A stretch of 32,594 bases of DNA, taken from contig NZ_RSEJ01000043.1 in the NCBI RefSeq assembly GCF_009910675.1, positions 1-32,594 of the forward strand, given 5' to 3'. This DNA is from Photobacterium alginatilyticum. GTDB lineage: Bacteria > Pseudomonadota > Gammaproteobacteria > Enterobacterales > Vibrionaceae. Position numbers and translations under genes: made by a program. This document shows, piece after piece, positions 15,432 to 23,977 of this stretch; within the stretch, counting starts at the first letter, position 1, and every line of letters starts with the position of its first letter. The notes under the pieces were generated by a model. The model was not told the DNA's origin. It searched no databases and saw only the letters and a list, made by a program, of their open reading frames with translations.

Positions 15432-16833
15432 TCAACGACTTCTAACCATCCCTACATTTGCCATAATGCTTGAACATCACACCATCATGAGAGATGTGAT
15501 CCGTACAATGGATGAGAGCGGTGAGCCTTATGTGAGAGAAGCCTCCTTTATCTCTAGATTGCACCGTTACATACAAGGGCAAAGTAAAGAGAAGCAGAAA
15601 CAATTACGTACTGCCTTTTCTACCGACAACTTATTAGCTTCCCATATTTTGGTGGATAAAGATGAGTTCGGGGGCGAGAGTCGCTTGATCTTTGATCGTG
15701 CGGTAATAGGGGTATTCCGTCTGTTTGATCGCAGTTTATTTCAAGACCTTACCGATGTTGCACTTAAGATCCAGCTCGGGGGTATACGGTTACTCCTAGA
15801 AAATCTCCAATCGGGTTCGATGTTGTATAGCGATAGTGACCTAGATTTCAAGGAGTTAATTGACGAGTTATTTCATCAATTGAGTGAACTGCTTAACAGC
15901 ATTCGCTTGAACTTGGTCAAAATGCAGACCATCAACCAAGAGCTCAGCGATGCGAGTGAACTTGCCGCCAAGTCTCATAATCCACAAGTGTTTTCTGCTC
16001 TTCAGCAAGAGTCGATAGAAAAAATATCTTTACTGCTTTCTCGCCACATATTGCCAACTAGGCAGTTTTTGGATGAAAAAAGCCGTTTGAAAGATGGCCC
16101 GAACTTGTTTGAATGTCTGCAAAGCTTACGCAGTCAGTTCGACCTCCATCAAGACCATCAGCGGGCTAATGCGATGCTAAGGTATGAGGTGAGCTTTAAC
16201 AGCTTTCACAAACAGATCAGCAAAGTTTCTCAATCGGTGGATCATTTTTTGGCGCGTTCCAAAAAACGCCTTCAACAGTTTAATGCAATTGAAGGTGCAT
16301 TTAGTGAGTTAGTGAATGCATTAGATGCCACAAAACAAAATCTCAAGCGCAGCCAGATTGATGGGAAATTTGCTCGTGATAACGGAACCTTTATGGGTTT
16401 AATGCAGCAAGCTAGGCCCAAAGTGCTGCGTATCAGTAGTTCAGAAGCCTACCTAAACAACGTAGTGAGTGATATTGAAGCGCGAGTTGTGGATAGGAGT
16501 TTGCTAGAGCAGAGCCGTTATGTGGATTTAGTCAGCGTAAAAGATGATTCCACCGAGCAGAGGCTCGCGCGCGCAGAGCAGATCTTTGAGCTAGTCAAAA
16601 ACATGAAAATGGCAGAGTATCAAGATCTCACACTCTCTCTACATCGTCGCCTTAAAGATTATTTCTCTGACTATCACTTTGTTGATCTATTGGAGGGTCT
16701 CAACTTCATATTGCGAAGTGAGGCAATACTTGATGGACATACACTCAAAATGACCAACTTTCGTCAGCGTCTCGCCCAAGGCGACAATATTTATTTATAC
16801 CGCAAAATCCGAACAGAGCGAGTAATTCAGTAA
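15424..16833 (+). CDS. JetA/MksF-like kleisin subunit (predicted)
   Basis: 469 aa from the ATG at 15424, preceded by GGAGAGG and overlapping the SMC-like gene by 8 bp; a start 21 bp earlier adds only a short out-of-family tail. The protein is almost all alpha-helical, with an N-terminal region (about 1-110) that could be a winged helix, long central helices about 130-330, and a C-terminal region about 390-465. JetA/MksF/MukF kleisins are about 440-490 aa with winged ends and central helices, so size, order and composition fit. I see no single diagnostic motif, so the call depends on its place between an SMC-like ATPase and a MukE/JetB-like gene. Confidence 0.62.
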   Translation: MSDQRLLTIPTFAIMLEHHTIMRDVIRTMDESGEPYVREASFISRLHRYIQGQSKEKQKQLRTAFSTDNLLASHILVDKDEFGGESRLIFDRAVIGVFRLFDRSLFQDLTDVALKIQLGGIRLLLENLQSGSMLYSDSDLDFKELIDELFHQLSELLNSIRLNLVKMQTINQELSDASELAAKSHNPQVFSALQQESIEKISLLLSRHILPTRQFLDEKSRLKDGPNLFECLQSLRSQFDLHQDHQRANAMLRYEVSFNSFHKQISKVSQSVDHFLARSKKRLQQFNAIEGAFSELVNALDATKQNLKRSQIDGKFARDNGTFMGLMQQARPKVLRISSSEAYLNNVVSDIEARVVDRSLLEQSRYVDLVSVKDDSTEQRLARAEQIFELVKNMKMAEYQDLTLSLHRRLKDYFSDYHFVDLLEGLNFILRSEAILDGHTLKMTNFRQRLAQGDNIYLYRKIRTERVIQ

Positions 16834-17399
16834 TGAGCCCCTTTTCTCAAATCAACATGGCGAAAAGCCAGCAGATATACGCCACCTTCGTTAATGGTAA
16901 GGTGATCACCAAGCAGGTTTATGACCTTTATCAGCAGAGTTTTCTAGAGAGCACACTCTATACCGAGCTTTACAACAATTTAGATCACTTTACTCAACTC
17001 TACCTTCATATAGGCTATACGCTTAACTTCAATGTCGAGGGCGAGTTTTTCTATATTAGCCGTAGCGAAGCTGAAGAGGACGCCGACACAAATGCCACCA
17101 AAATCCAGGCAATGTTGTTGATTATCGCCCGCTATTGGGTCGACAAAGGTTTTGACCTCGATGATTTAATGACGCCAGTCATTGGGCTAGGACGCACGGC
17201 ACTGGAAGAAATCGCTGAACAAACGATTTATGATGATATTCGTCAAGCACTCGGAATAGAGACATGGGACAAGGCCTTAAACTACCTCGCAGACAGAAAC
17301 TTTCTCTATCAATGTGGTGATAAGCATTACATTTTGAGTTCAGCAGGTATGCACTTCCTTAATTTGCATGTTGAAAAGTACTCTCAAGAACAAGATTAG
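16833..17399 (+). CDS. JetB/MksE-like KITE subunit (predicted)
   Basis: 188 aa, starting inside the stop of the kleisin-like gene (TAATG), so translation is coupled. The pattern fits a tandem winged-helix KITE protein: a helical N-terminus, a short beta-wing segment (LNFNVEGEFFYISR, about residues 66-79), then a long helix with KIQAMLLIIARYW, and a second winged-helix half ending near residue 175 (DKHYILSSAGMHFLNLH). DUF4194/JetB and MksE proteins are about 190-230 aa with the same arrangement. It would link the SMC heads and kleisin. The last gene of the operon; about 170 bp separate it from hsdR. Confidence 0.65.
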   Translation: MSPFSQINMAKSQQIYATFVNGKVITKQVYDLYQQSFLESTLYTELYNNLDHFTQLYLHIGYTLNFNVEGEFFYISRSEAEEDADTNATKIQAMLLIIARYWVDKGFDLDDLMTPVIGLGRTALEEIAEQTIYDDIRQALGIETWDKALNYLADRNFLYQCGDKHYILSSAGMHFLNLHVEKYSQEQD

Positions 17400-17460
17400 T
17401 TAGACTTTAGCCTTATCTATGGTGTCAGTCAGGTTGATGTTGGTTAGCTAAATCTCTGAA

Positions 17461-17489
17461 TTAACTAACAGTCTCAAAAGTAGTAATAT
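17461..17489 (+). promoter_or_regulatory. Predicted promoter of the hsd operon
   Basis: TTAACT (17461-17466) and TAATAT (17484-17489) are spaced 17 nt apart, giving a start near 17496, right at the edge of the tandem repeat. No experimental support. Confidence 0.4.
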
Positions 17490-17499
17490 GCTAGCTTTG

Positions 17500-17544
17500 T
17501 TGCATTTTTTGCATTTTTTGCATTTGTTGCATTTGTTGCATTTG
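17500..17544 (+). repeat. Five-copy 9-bp tandem repeat in the hsdR leader
   Basis: Units TTGCATTTT, TTGCATTTT, TTGCATTTG, TTGCATTTG, TTGCATTTG run head to tail, with partial units on both sides (TTTG before, TTGTG after). It ends 28 bp before the hsdR start codon and lies just downstream of a predicted promoter. Tracts like this can gain or lose units by slipped-strand mispairing. Confidence 0.95.
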
Positions 17545-17572
17545 TTGTGTTCAAGAGTAAGGAAACTTTGTC

Positions 17573-20500
17573 GTGGAAAAGAGTAATTTTGAGTTTTTAA
17601 AACATCACGATGAGTTGTTGTTTCAACTAGCTAATCGAGCAGAGCAGTGCTTTGTGCCGGACCCGAACACAACACTGGTTAAGATTCGCCAACTGGGAGA
17701 AGCACTGGCGCAAAACGTAGCGGCTCGAGTCGGTGTTGACTATGGGCAAGATATCAAGCAGATAGATTTGCTGCGTAATCTTGAATATAAGCTTACTCTT
17801 GACCCCCGCATTAATGACTCTTTCCACACCATTAGAAAGCTAGGTAATACAGCAACTCATGACTTCACATCCTCTAGCCACAGAGATGCGCTTAAATCCC
17901 TTGTCTTGGGCCATGCACTTAGTGCTTGGTATCACACCCTATTTGGTGGTACGCAGGCCAAAGGGTTTAAACCTGCGGCTTTCATTAAGCCCAAAGACCC
18001 ATCAGAAGAAGTACGTCTTTTAGAGGAACAGTTACAAGCGTTAGAAATTACGCAGCAAAGAACCTCCGAACGACTAAAAGTCGCTGAACAGCTTAAGCAA
18101 GTTGAAGCTGAGAAAGCCGAAGCGTTAAAAGTACGAGCTGTGCAAATGCAGGCAGAAAGTGAACTCTGGGAAGATGTAGCTACTGAGCATGAAGCCACTT
18201 TGGCTGAGTATCGCCAAAAAATGGATGAAGCTAACGTGCTGTACGACGCTATGTTTAACCAGCAAAGCCAGCAAGAACAAGCAAAACTTATTGATCAGGT
18301 TGAAAAGTCACGTTTAGAACTCAATGAAGAAGAAACTCGAGTTCTGATTGATGAGCAATTGAATGATGCGAAATGGAAAGCAGACAGCGTAAACCTTAAA
18401 TATTCAAAAGGGGCGAGGCCAGTTGCCAACGAAAACCGTGCCATAGCCGAATGGCCGACTAGCTCTGGGCCAGCAGATTACGTTTTATTTATGGGGTTAA
18501 CCCCTGTAGCCGTGGTTGAAGCAAAGAAAAGTGCGAAGAATGTATATGGCGCCATTGACCAAGCGAAGCGCTATGCCAAAGGCTTAACCAATAAAGGCGG
18601 AATTATTATTGAAACCACTTACGGTGAGTTCAAAGTTCCTGTCGTGTTTGCGACTAACGGTCGCCCATACTTAGAACAGCTGGAACAAGAGAGTGGCATC
18701 TGGTTTTTGGATGTTCGAGACACGACCAACCGCCGTAGAGCGCTAAAAGGTTGGTACTCACCAAGTGAAATTAAAGCGTACCTTCGTCAAACGCCGCAGC
18801 AAGCAGAGCAAGAACTTGACCAGATGGGATTTGATTACGACTTAAAACTCCGTGACTACCAGGTTAAGGCTATTCAGTCGGTAGAACAGGCGATTAAACA
18901 AGGTAAGACGAACGCACTGGTGGCAATGGCAACTGGAACAGGTAAAACTAAAACCTGTATTGCTTTAGTGTATCGCTTGCTCAAAGCAGAACGTTTTCGT
19001 CGCATTCTATTTCTGGTTGATCGTTCAGCGCTTGGTGTGCAGGCAACCACTGACTTTGGCGAAGTTCGATTAGAGAACTTAAATACCTTTGCCGATACAT
19101 TCGATGTCATTGGTATGGAAGCAGATAAACCGCCAGTCGCTAAGCCTGAAGACGACACCAAAGTCCATGTGGCGACAGTCCAAGGCTTAGTGAAACGTAT
19201 TTTGTACCCGAATGATGGTGATACCAAGCCGGGCGTTGGTCAATACGATTGCATCGTTGTTGATGAATGTCACCGCGGCTATCTGCTTGACAGAATTCAG
19301 AGCGAGACAGAACTTGAATTTCGTGATCAAAAAGATTACCAATCCAAGTACCGAGCGGTTTTGGACTATTTTGATGCCTTCAAAATTGGCTTAACAGCCA
19401 CGCCAGCGCTGCATACAGTAGATATCTTTGGTGAGCCTATCTTTAGCTACACCTATACGGAAGCGGTCATTGATGGCTATCTTAACGATCACCTGCCACC
19501 GATTAGAATTCACACCAAGCTTGCAGAGCAGGGTATTCATTACAATATCAACGAAGAAGTTCAGGCGTATAACATCGAAGACAATACGATTGAAAAATAT
19601 CGCACGCCAGATGAACTCGATTTTGATGTGTCGCAGTTTAATAAGAAAGTGGTGAGTCCAAACTTCACTAAAGTCGTGACCAAATGGCTAATCGAAAGTG
19701 ACGCGATTAATCCATACTCTGAAGCGAAAACTCTCATATTCAGTGTGACCGACAAACACGCCGATCAAGTAGTAGAAGCGCTAAAAGAAGCGTGTGAACA
19801 CTATCATGGTGAGGTGGAAGACGACGCCATCCAAAAGATCACCGGAGCATCGGATAAGCCATTAGAAAAAATCCGTCTGTTTAAGAATGATCGTTTACCC
19901 AATATTGCGGTGACGGTTGATCTGCTAACAACAGGGGTTGATGTTCCTAAGATTTGTAATCTGGTCTTCTTGCGTCGTATGAATAGTCGCATTTTGTTTG
20001 AACAGATGCTAGGTCGCGCCACACGTTTATGTGATGAGATCGCCAAGGGGCCATTTAGAATTTATGATGCGGTCGATATCTATACTCAGCTTGAAGACGT
20101 GAACAGCATGAAGCCTGTTGTGACCAACGTAAATATTACATTCAGCGAGCTTGAGAATGAAATGACTCAAGTCGATGAAGAAGAGCTACAAACGTTAGCT
20201 AAAAATCAGTTTATCGCCAAGCTTCAGGTCAAACGTCGTCACTTAACAGACTCGCAGCGTGAAGATTTTGAAACTATTGTTGGTCAATCCCCTGAATACT
20301 TTATTCAAGATCTGAAGAGTCGACCAGTTGACGAAGTTGCAGAGTGGTTTACCAAGCATCCGGGATTAGGCGAGTTGTTAGATAGTAAAGTGATCGGAGG
20401 TGGTAACCGTCCTCCAGTGATAATTTCTGATCATGATGACAAGGTGACCAATGTCACCACAGGTTACGGCGATGGGCAAAAACCATCCGATTATCTTCAA

Positions 20501-21022
20501 GCATTCAGCGATTTTGTTAATGCTAACAGCAATAGATTGATTGCAATTCAAACAGTCGTGCAAAAACCTTGGGAATTGACAAGAGAAAGCCTCAAAGAAC
20601 TGGCTCTAGAGCTTGAAAAGAACCGCTTTAGAGAACAAGATCTGCAAGTGGCCTGGAACGAAGTAACAAACGAAGAAATCGCTGCAAGAATCATCGGCTT
20701 TATTCGCCAAGCAGCGTTGGGTGAAGCCCTTATTCCGTTTGATCTGCGTGTCGATAAAGCATTAGAAACTATGCTGGCTAGTCAGCAGTGGAAGACACCA
20801 CAAAAGAAATGGTTAGAGCTTATCGCTAAGCAAATGAAAGCGACCACCATTGTTGATTTACCTGCACTAGATCAGGGTATTTTTAAGCAACAACAAGGTG
20901 GCATTAAACGTGCCAACAAACTGTTTGAACAACCTATCGGGAATGTTCTACTCCAATTTAACAAAGCGCTGTGGCTAGCACCTCAACAGTCAGCTCCGCA
21001 GCAGCAAGCAAAAACAGCTTAG
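17573..21022 (+). CDS. hsdR: Type I restriction enzyme, HsdR motor/nuclease subunit
   Basis: 1149 aa, GTG start at 17573 with AAGGA 9 nt upstream. The N-terminal 15-115 region resembles DUF4145 (a domain common on Type I HsdR), followed by a charged coiled coil about 140-245. The HSDR_N nuclease (about 250-400) shows the PD-(D/E)xK pattern with E316-A-K318. The SF2 helicase follows: Walker A ATGTGKTKT at about 452-460, DECH at D564, LTATP near 604, and helicase C motifs LTTGVDVP and QMLGRATR. A C-terminal HsdM-docking region of about 300 aa ends in Gln/Ala-rich sequence. It translocates DNA and cuts unmethylated DNA far from the site. hsdM starts 31 bp downstream. Confidence 0.97.
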   Translation: MEKSNFEFLKHHDELLFQLANRAEQCFVPDPNTTLVKIRQLGEALAQNVAARVGVDYGQDIKQIDLLRNLEYKLTLDPRINDSFHTIRKLGNTATHDFTSSSHRDALKSLVLGHALSAWYHTLFGGTQAKGFKPAAFIKPKDPSEEVRLLEEQLQALEITQQRTSERLKVAEQLKQVEAEKAEALKVRAVQMQAESELWEDVATEHEATLAEYRQKMDEANVLYDAMFNQQSQQEQAKLIDQVEKSRLELNEEETRVLIDEQLNDAKWKADSVNLKYSKGARPVANENRAIAEWPTSSGPADYVLFMGLTPVAVVEAKKSAKNVYGAIDQAKRYAKGLTNKGGIIIETTYGEFKVPVVFATNGRPYLEQLEQESGIWFLDVRDTTNRRRALKGWYSPSEIKAYLRQTPQQAEQELDQMGFDYDLKLRDYQVKAIQSVEQAIKQGKTNALVAMATGTGKTKTCIALVYRLLKAERFRRILFLVDRSALGVQATTDFGEVRLENLNTFADTFDVIGMEADKPPVAKPEDDTKVHVATVQGLVKRILYPNDGDTKPGVGQYDCIVVDECHRGYLLDRIQSETELEFRDQKDYQSKYRAVLDYFDAFKIGLTATPALHTVDIFGEPIFSYTYTEAVIDGYLNDHLPPIRIHTKLAEQGIHYNINEEVQAYNIEDNTIEKYRTPDELDFDVSQFNKKVVSPNFTKVVTKWLIESDAINPYSEAKTLIFSVTDKHADQVVEALKEACEHYHGEVEDDAIQKITGASDKPLEKIRLFKNDRLPNIAVTVDLLTTGVDVPKICNLVFLRRMNSRILFEQMLGRATRLCDEIAKGPFRIYDAVDIYTQLEDVNSMKPVVTNVNITFSELENEMTQVDEEELQTLAKNQFIAKLQVKRRHLTDSQREDFETIVGQSPEYFIQDLKSRPVDEVAEWFTKHPGLGELLDSKVIGGGNRPPVIISDHDDKVTNVTTGYGDGQKPSDYLQAFSDFVNANSNRLIAIQTVVQKPWELTRESLKELALELEKNRFREQDLQVAWNEVTNEEIAARIIGFIRQAALGEALIPFDLRVDKALETMLASQQWKTPQKKWLELIAKQMKATTIVDLPALDQGIFKQQQGGIKRANKLFEQPIGNVLLQFNKALWLAPQQSAPQQQAKTA

Positions 21023-21053
21023 TGCTGTCGCACTCATAAAGGTAATAAAATAA

Positions 21054-22544
21054 ATGAGCACTCAAGATCTCGTCGCCAAGTTGTGGAATCTATGTAATTT
21101 ACTCCGCGACGACGGCGTGACCTATCACGAATACCTTAACGAGTTAACTTACCTTGTTTTCTTAAAAATGGTTGATGAAACAGGTCAAGATGAGCTTCTG
21201 CCCAAAGGTTACCGCTGGGAAGATCTAGAAGCCTATAACTCTGCAGTGCGCCTTGATGAGTATAAAAAGCTGCTTCTGCACTTAGGGTCAAATGGTTCAT
21301 TGATCACTAAAGCAATTTTTGCCAATGCCAGCACCGTAATTCGTAAGCCTGCCACGTTGAATAAGCTGGTGGTAGAGATTGACAAACTAGATTGGTACAG
21401 CGCTAAAACCGAAGGGTTAGGTGACATGTATGAAGGCTTACTAGAAATCAATGCAGGTGAGAAAAAATCTGGTGCTGGTCAGTACTTTACTCCGCGCGTG
21501 CTTATCGACGTGATGGTAGAACTAATGAAACCAACATTAGACGATGTCATTGTCGACCCGACTGCAGGCACAGGCGGCTTCTTAATCAGTGCGCATAATT
21601 ACGTTAAAGCTCACAATGACATTGAAGCGTTAGACACACTCCCATACGACAAATATCAGCATGAAACTTTTTTTGGTATGGAGCTGGTGCCAGATACGCG
21701 TCGCCTAGCCATGATGAACCTCATGTTGCATGATTTAGCCGTGGATGATGAAAACTCCGGTATCTTGTTTGGTGATACTCTTTCTAATGAAGGTAAAGCC
21801 CTGCCATCAGCTAGCCTGGTTTTAGCTAATCCACCATTTGGTACTAAGCAGGGTGGTGGCGTACCCACGCGTGATGATTTAGTTCACTACACCAGTAATA
21901 AGCAATTAGCGTTTCTGCACTTGATGTACCATAAAATGCTCAAGCCAGGTGGTCGAGCTGCTGTGGTATTGCCTGACAACGTACTATTTGAAGGCTCTAC
22001 TGGGCAAACCATCCGTAAAGACCTGATGGAGAAGTGTAACCTGCACACCATTTTACGCCTGCCAACGGGCATCTTCTATGCCGCAGGAGTCAAAACCAAC
22101 GTGTTGTTCTTCTCTAAACCTGAAGATGTAAAACAAGACAAAGGCCAGACCAAGAACGTGTGGGTGTATGACCTTCGCTCTAATATGCCAAAATTCGGTA
22201 AGCGTACTGTTCTGACTAAAAGCCATTTTGAAGAGTTTTATCAAGCGGTGGGAAGTGACTTAACCCAAGTTGATGAGAAAGCTCGTAAAGCGTTTGTTAG
22301 CAGTCATGAAGGTGATGCTGATGGCTGTCGCCTACGCTGCTTTAGCCGTGAAGAGATTTTCAGTAAAGATGAATCACTTGATCTCAGCTGGATCCGTGAT
22401 GAAAGCAATGAAGACGCCTCAAAACTGCCCGCGCCAGATGTGTTGATTAACGAAGCACTGGTTGAGTTGGCTGGCGCGATGGAAGAGCTAAAAGCGATTT
22501 TGGTGGAGCTAGATTCAGCAGAAAGTGATGAGGTGGCTCTGTGA
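21054..22544 (+). CDS. hsdM: Type I DNA adenine methyltransferase, HsdM subunit
   Basis: 496 aa. An N-terminal HsdM_N helical domain (about 5-125) is followed by an N6-adenine methyltransferase domain with S-adenosylmethionine motif DPTAGTGGF (D168 on) and catalytic NPPF (N259-F262). The C-terminal part binds HsdS. With HsdS it forms the M2S methylase that protects host sites and, with HsdR, the restriction complex. An AAAGG sits ahead of the ATG. The stop overlaps the hsdS start (GTGA), indicating coupling. Length is usual for the family and no residue looks missing. Confidence 0.97.
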   Translation: MSTQDLVAKLWNLCNLLRDDGVTYHEYLNELTYLVFLKMVDETGQDELLPKGYRWEDLEAYNSAVRLDEYKKLLLHLGSNGSLITKAIFANASTVIRKPATLNKLVVEIDKLDWYSAKTEGLGDMYEGLLEINAGEKKSGAGQYFTPRVLIDVMVELMKPTLDDVIVDPTAGTGGFLISAHNYVKAHNDIEALDTLPYDKYQHETFFGMELVPDTRRLAMMNLMLHDLAVDDENSGILFGDTLSNEGKALPSASLVLANPPFGTKQGGGVPTRDDLVHYTSNKQLAFLHLMYHKMLKPGGRAAVVLPDNVLFEGSTGQTIRKDLMEKCNLHTILRLPTGIFYAAGVKTNVLFFSKPEDVKQDKGQTKNVWVYDLRSNMPKFGKRTVLTKSHFEEFYQAVGSDLTQVDEKARKAFVSSHEGDADGCRLRCFSREEIFSKDESLDLSWIRDESNEDASKLPAPDVLINEALVELAGAMEELKAILVELDSAESDEVAL

Positions 22545-23977
22545 GTGAGTTACCGAAGAACTGGATTGAAGTGAGGTTAGGCTCTATTGCTAAAGTTCAG
22601 AGCGGTGTTGGTTTCCCTAAAAAATATCAGGGTATAGCCGATGCAGAGTATCCTGTGTATAAAGTAGGAGATGTATCAAAAGCTTTTCTTTACAACTCCA
22701 GTTTGTTGAGTGAATCTGAAAACTATGTTTCCTCAGAAACGCTAGGTGTAATGAAAGGAAATGTTTTTGACATTGGCACGATTTTATTTGCAAAAATCGG
22801 TGAAGCATTAAAGCTTAATCGTCGAGTGATCGTTAAGAAGAAAGGTATCGCTGACAATAATGTCATGGGAGTTAAGGCAATACTCGATGAAGAAGATGAC
22901 TATCTTTTTAGATATTTGCAGAGTTTCGATGTTGCAGGACTTTCCAGATCTACTACGGTTCCCTCGATCAGAAAAACAGACGTAGAAGATATTCTTGTTC
23001 CGCTTGCCCCACTAAATGAACAAATCCGCATTGCCAACAAGTTGGATTCAATCCTTGCTAAGGTTGATAAAGCTCAAGCTCGTTTAGACAAAATCCCCTC
23101 AATCCTAAAACGTTTCCGTCAATCGGTATTGGCTGCCGCAACGTCTGGAGAGTTGACGAAAGAGTGGCGTGACGAGAATACACCAATCAAGCATTCGGAA
23201 GTGACAGGTAAGTATGAACTTGACTGGAGTATTGTCGAAGAATCAGCGTTACCAGAAAGTTGGCAATGGGTCCCATTAGGAAATTATGCCAAATGTAGTC
23301 GAGGTAAGTTTTCTATCCGCCCAAGAAATGATCCGTCTTGTTTCGATGGGGATTACCCTTTTATTCAAATAGGTGATTTGCCAAGGCAAGGAGGATTCAT
23401 CTATTCACATAAACAGACATTAAACGAAAAAGGGTACTCGGTTAGTCGAGAATTTGACGCGGGTACGGTAGTTCTAGCAATTGTAGGTGCGACAATTGCC
23501 AACACTGGGATAACCACATATCCGGTGTGTTTCCCAGATAGTTTGGTCGGAATAAACTCGGCTTCAGAAACCACCAACAAGTATTTGGACTATCACTTGA
23601 GAGCGATAAAGGAAGATATACGACAAGCCTCCTACGCAGGAGGAGGGCAACCTAATATCAAGCTTACGATGGTCAACCCGCTACCTTTGCCGTTACCATC
23701 AGAAGCTGAAATAGTAGAGATTGTTGCGAAAGTTGAATCGTTGATGGCAAGAGCAAATAAAGTCGAAAAACAATACCTAGACGCCAAGGCTCGCCTAGAC
23801 CGCCTAACACAATCGATTCTAGCCAAAGCTTTCCGAGGTGAGTTAGTGCCGCAAGATTCTAATGATGAACCCGCAGAAAAGTTGTTAGAGCGTATTGTTG
23901 CAGAAAAAGAACTGAATAAGCCTAAAAAGGCCGCAAATAAGCGTACCACCAAAGCGAAAACGGTAGAGAAGGAATAA
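22541..23977 (+). CDS. hsdS: Type I specificity subunit HsdS
   Basis: 478 aa, GTG start overlapping the hsdM stop by 4 bp. Two target-recognition domains (about 5-165 and 225-405) are each followed by a conserved helical spacer (NEQIRIANKLDSILAKVDKA near 165; AEIVEIVAKVESLMARANKV near 395), the usual half-subunit arrangement. The C-terminus ends in a basic Lys-rich tail. The two domains set a bipartite recognition sequence that cannot be read from the sequence here. Intact length argues for a working system. The stop overlaps the next ATPase gene (TAATG), so the following gene is co-translated with the restriction operon. Confidence 0.96.
   Translation: MSELPKNWIEVRLGSIAKVQSGVGFPKKYQGIADAEYPVYKVGDVSKAFLYNSSLLSESENYVSSETLGVMKGNVFDIGTILFAKIGEALKLNRRVIVKKKGIADNNVMGVKAILDEEDDYLFRYLQSFDVAGLSRSTTVPSIRKTDVEDILVPLAPLNEQIRIANKLDSILAKVDKAQARLDKIPSILKRFRQSVLAAATSGELTKEWRDENTPIKHSEVTGKYELDWSIVEESALPESWQWVPLGNYAKCSRGKFSIRPRNDPSCFDGDYPFIQIGDLPRQGGFIYSHKQTLNEKGYSVSREFDAGTVVLAIVGATIANTGITTYPVCFPDSLVGINSASETTNKYLDYHLRAIKEDIRQASYAGGGQPNIKLTMVNPLPLPLPSEAEIVEIVAKVESLMARANKVEKQYLDAKARLDRLTQSILAKAFRGELVPQDSNDEPAEKLLERIVAEKELNKPKKAANKRTTKAKTVEKE

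Noticed and set aside
17500..17544. CRISPR-like repeat tract
   Set aside because: The unit is 9 bp with no spacers and no cas genes nearby; it is a simple tandem repeat.
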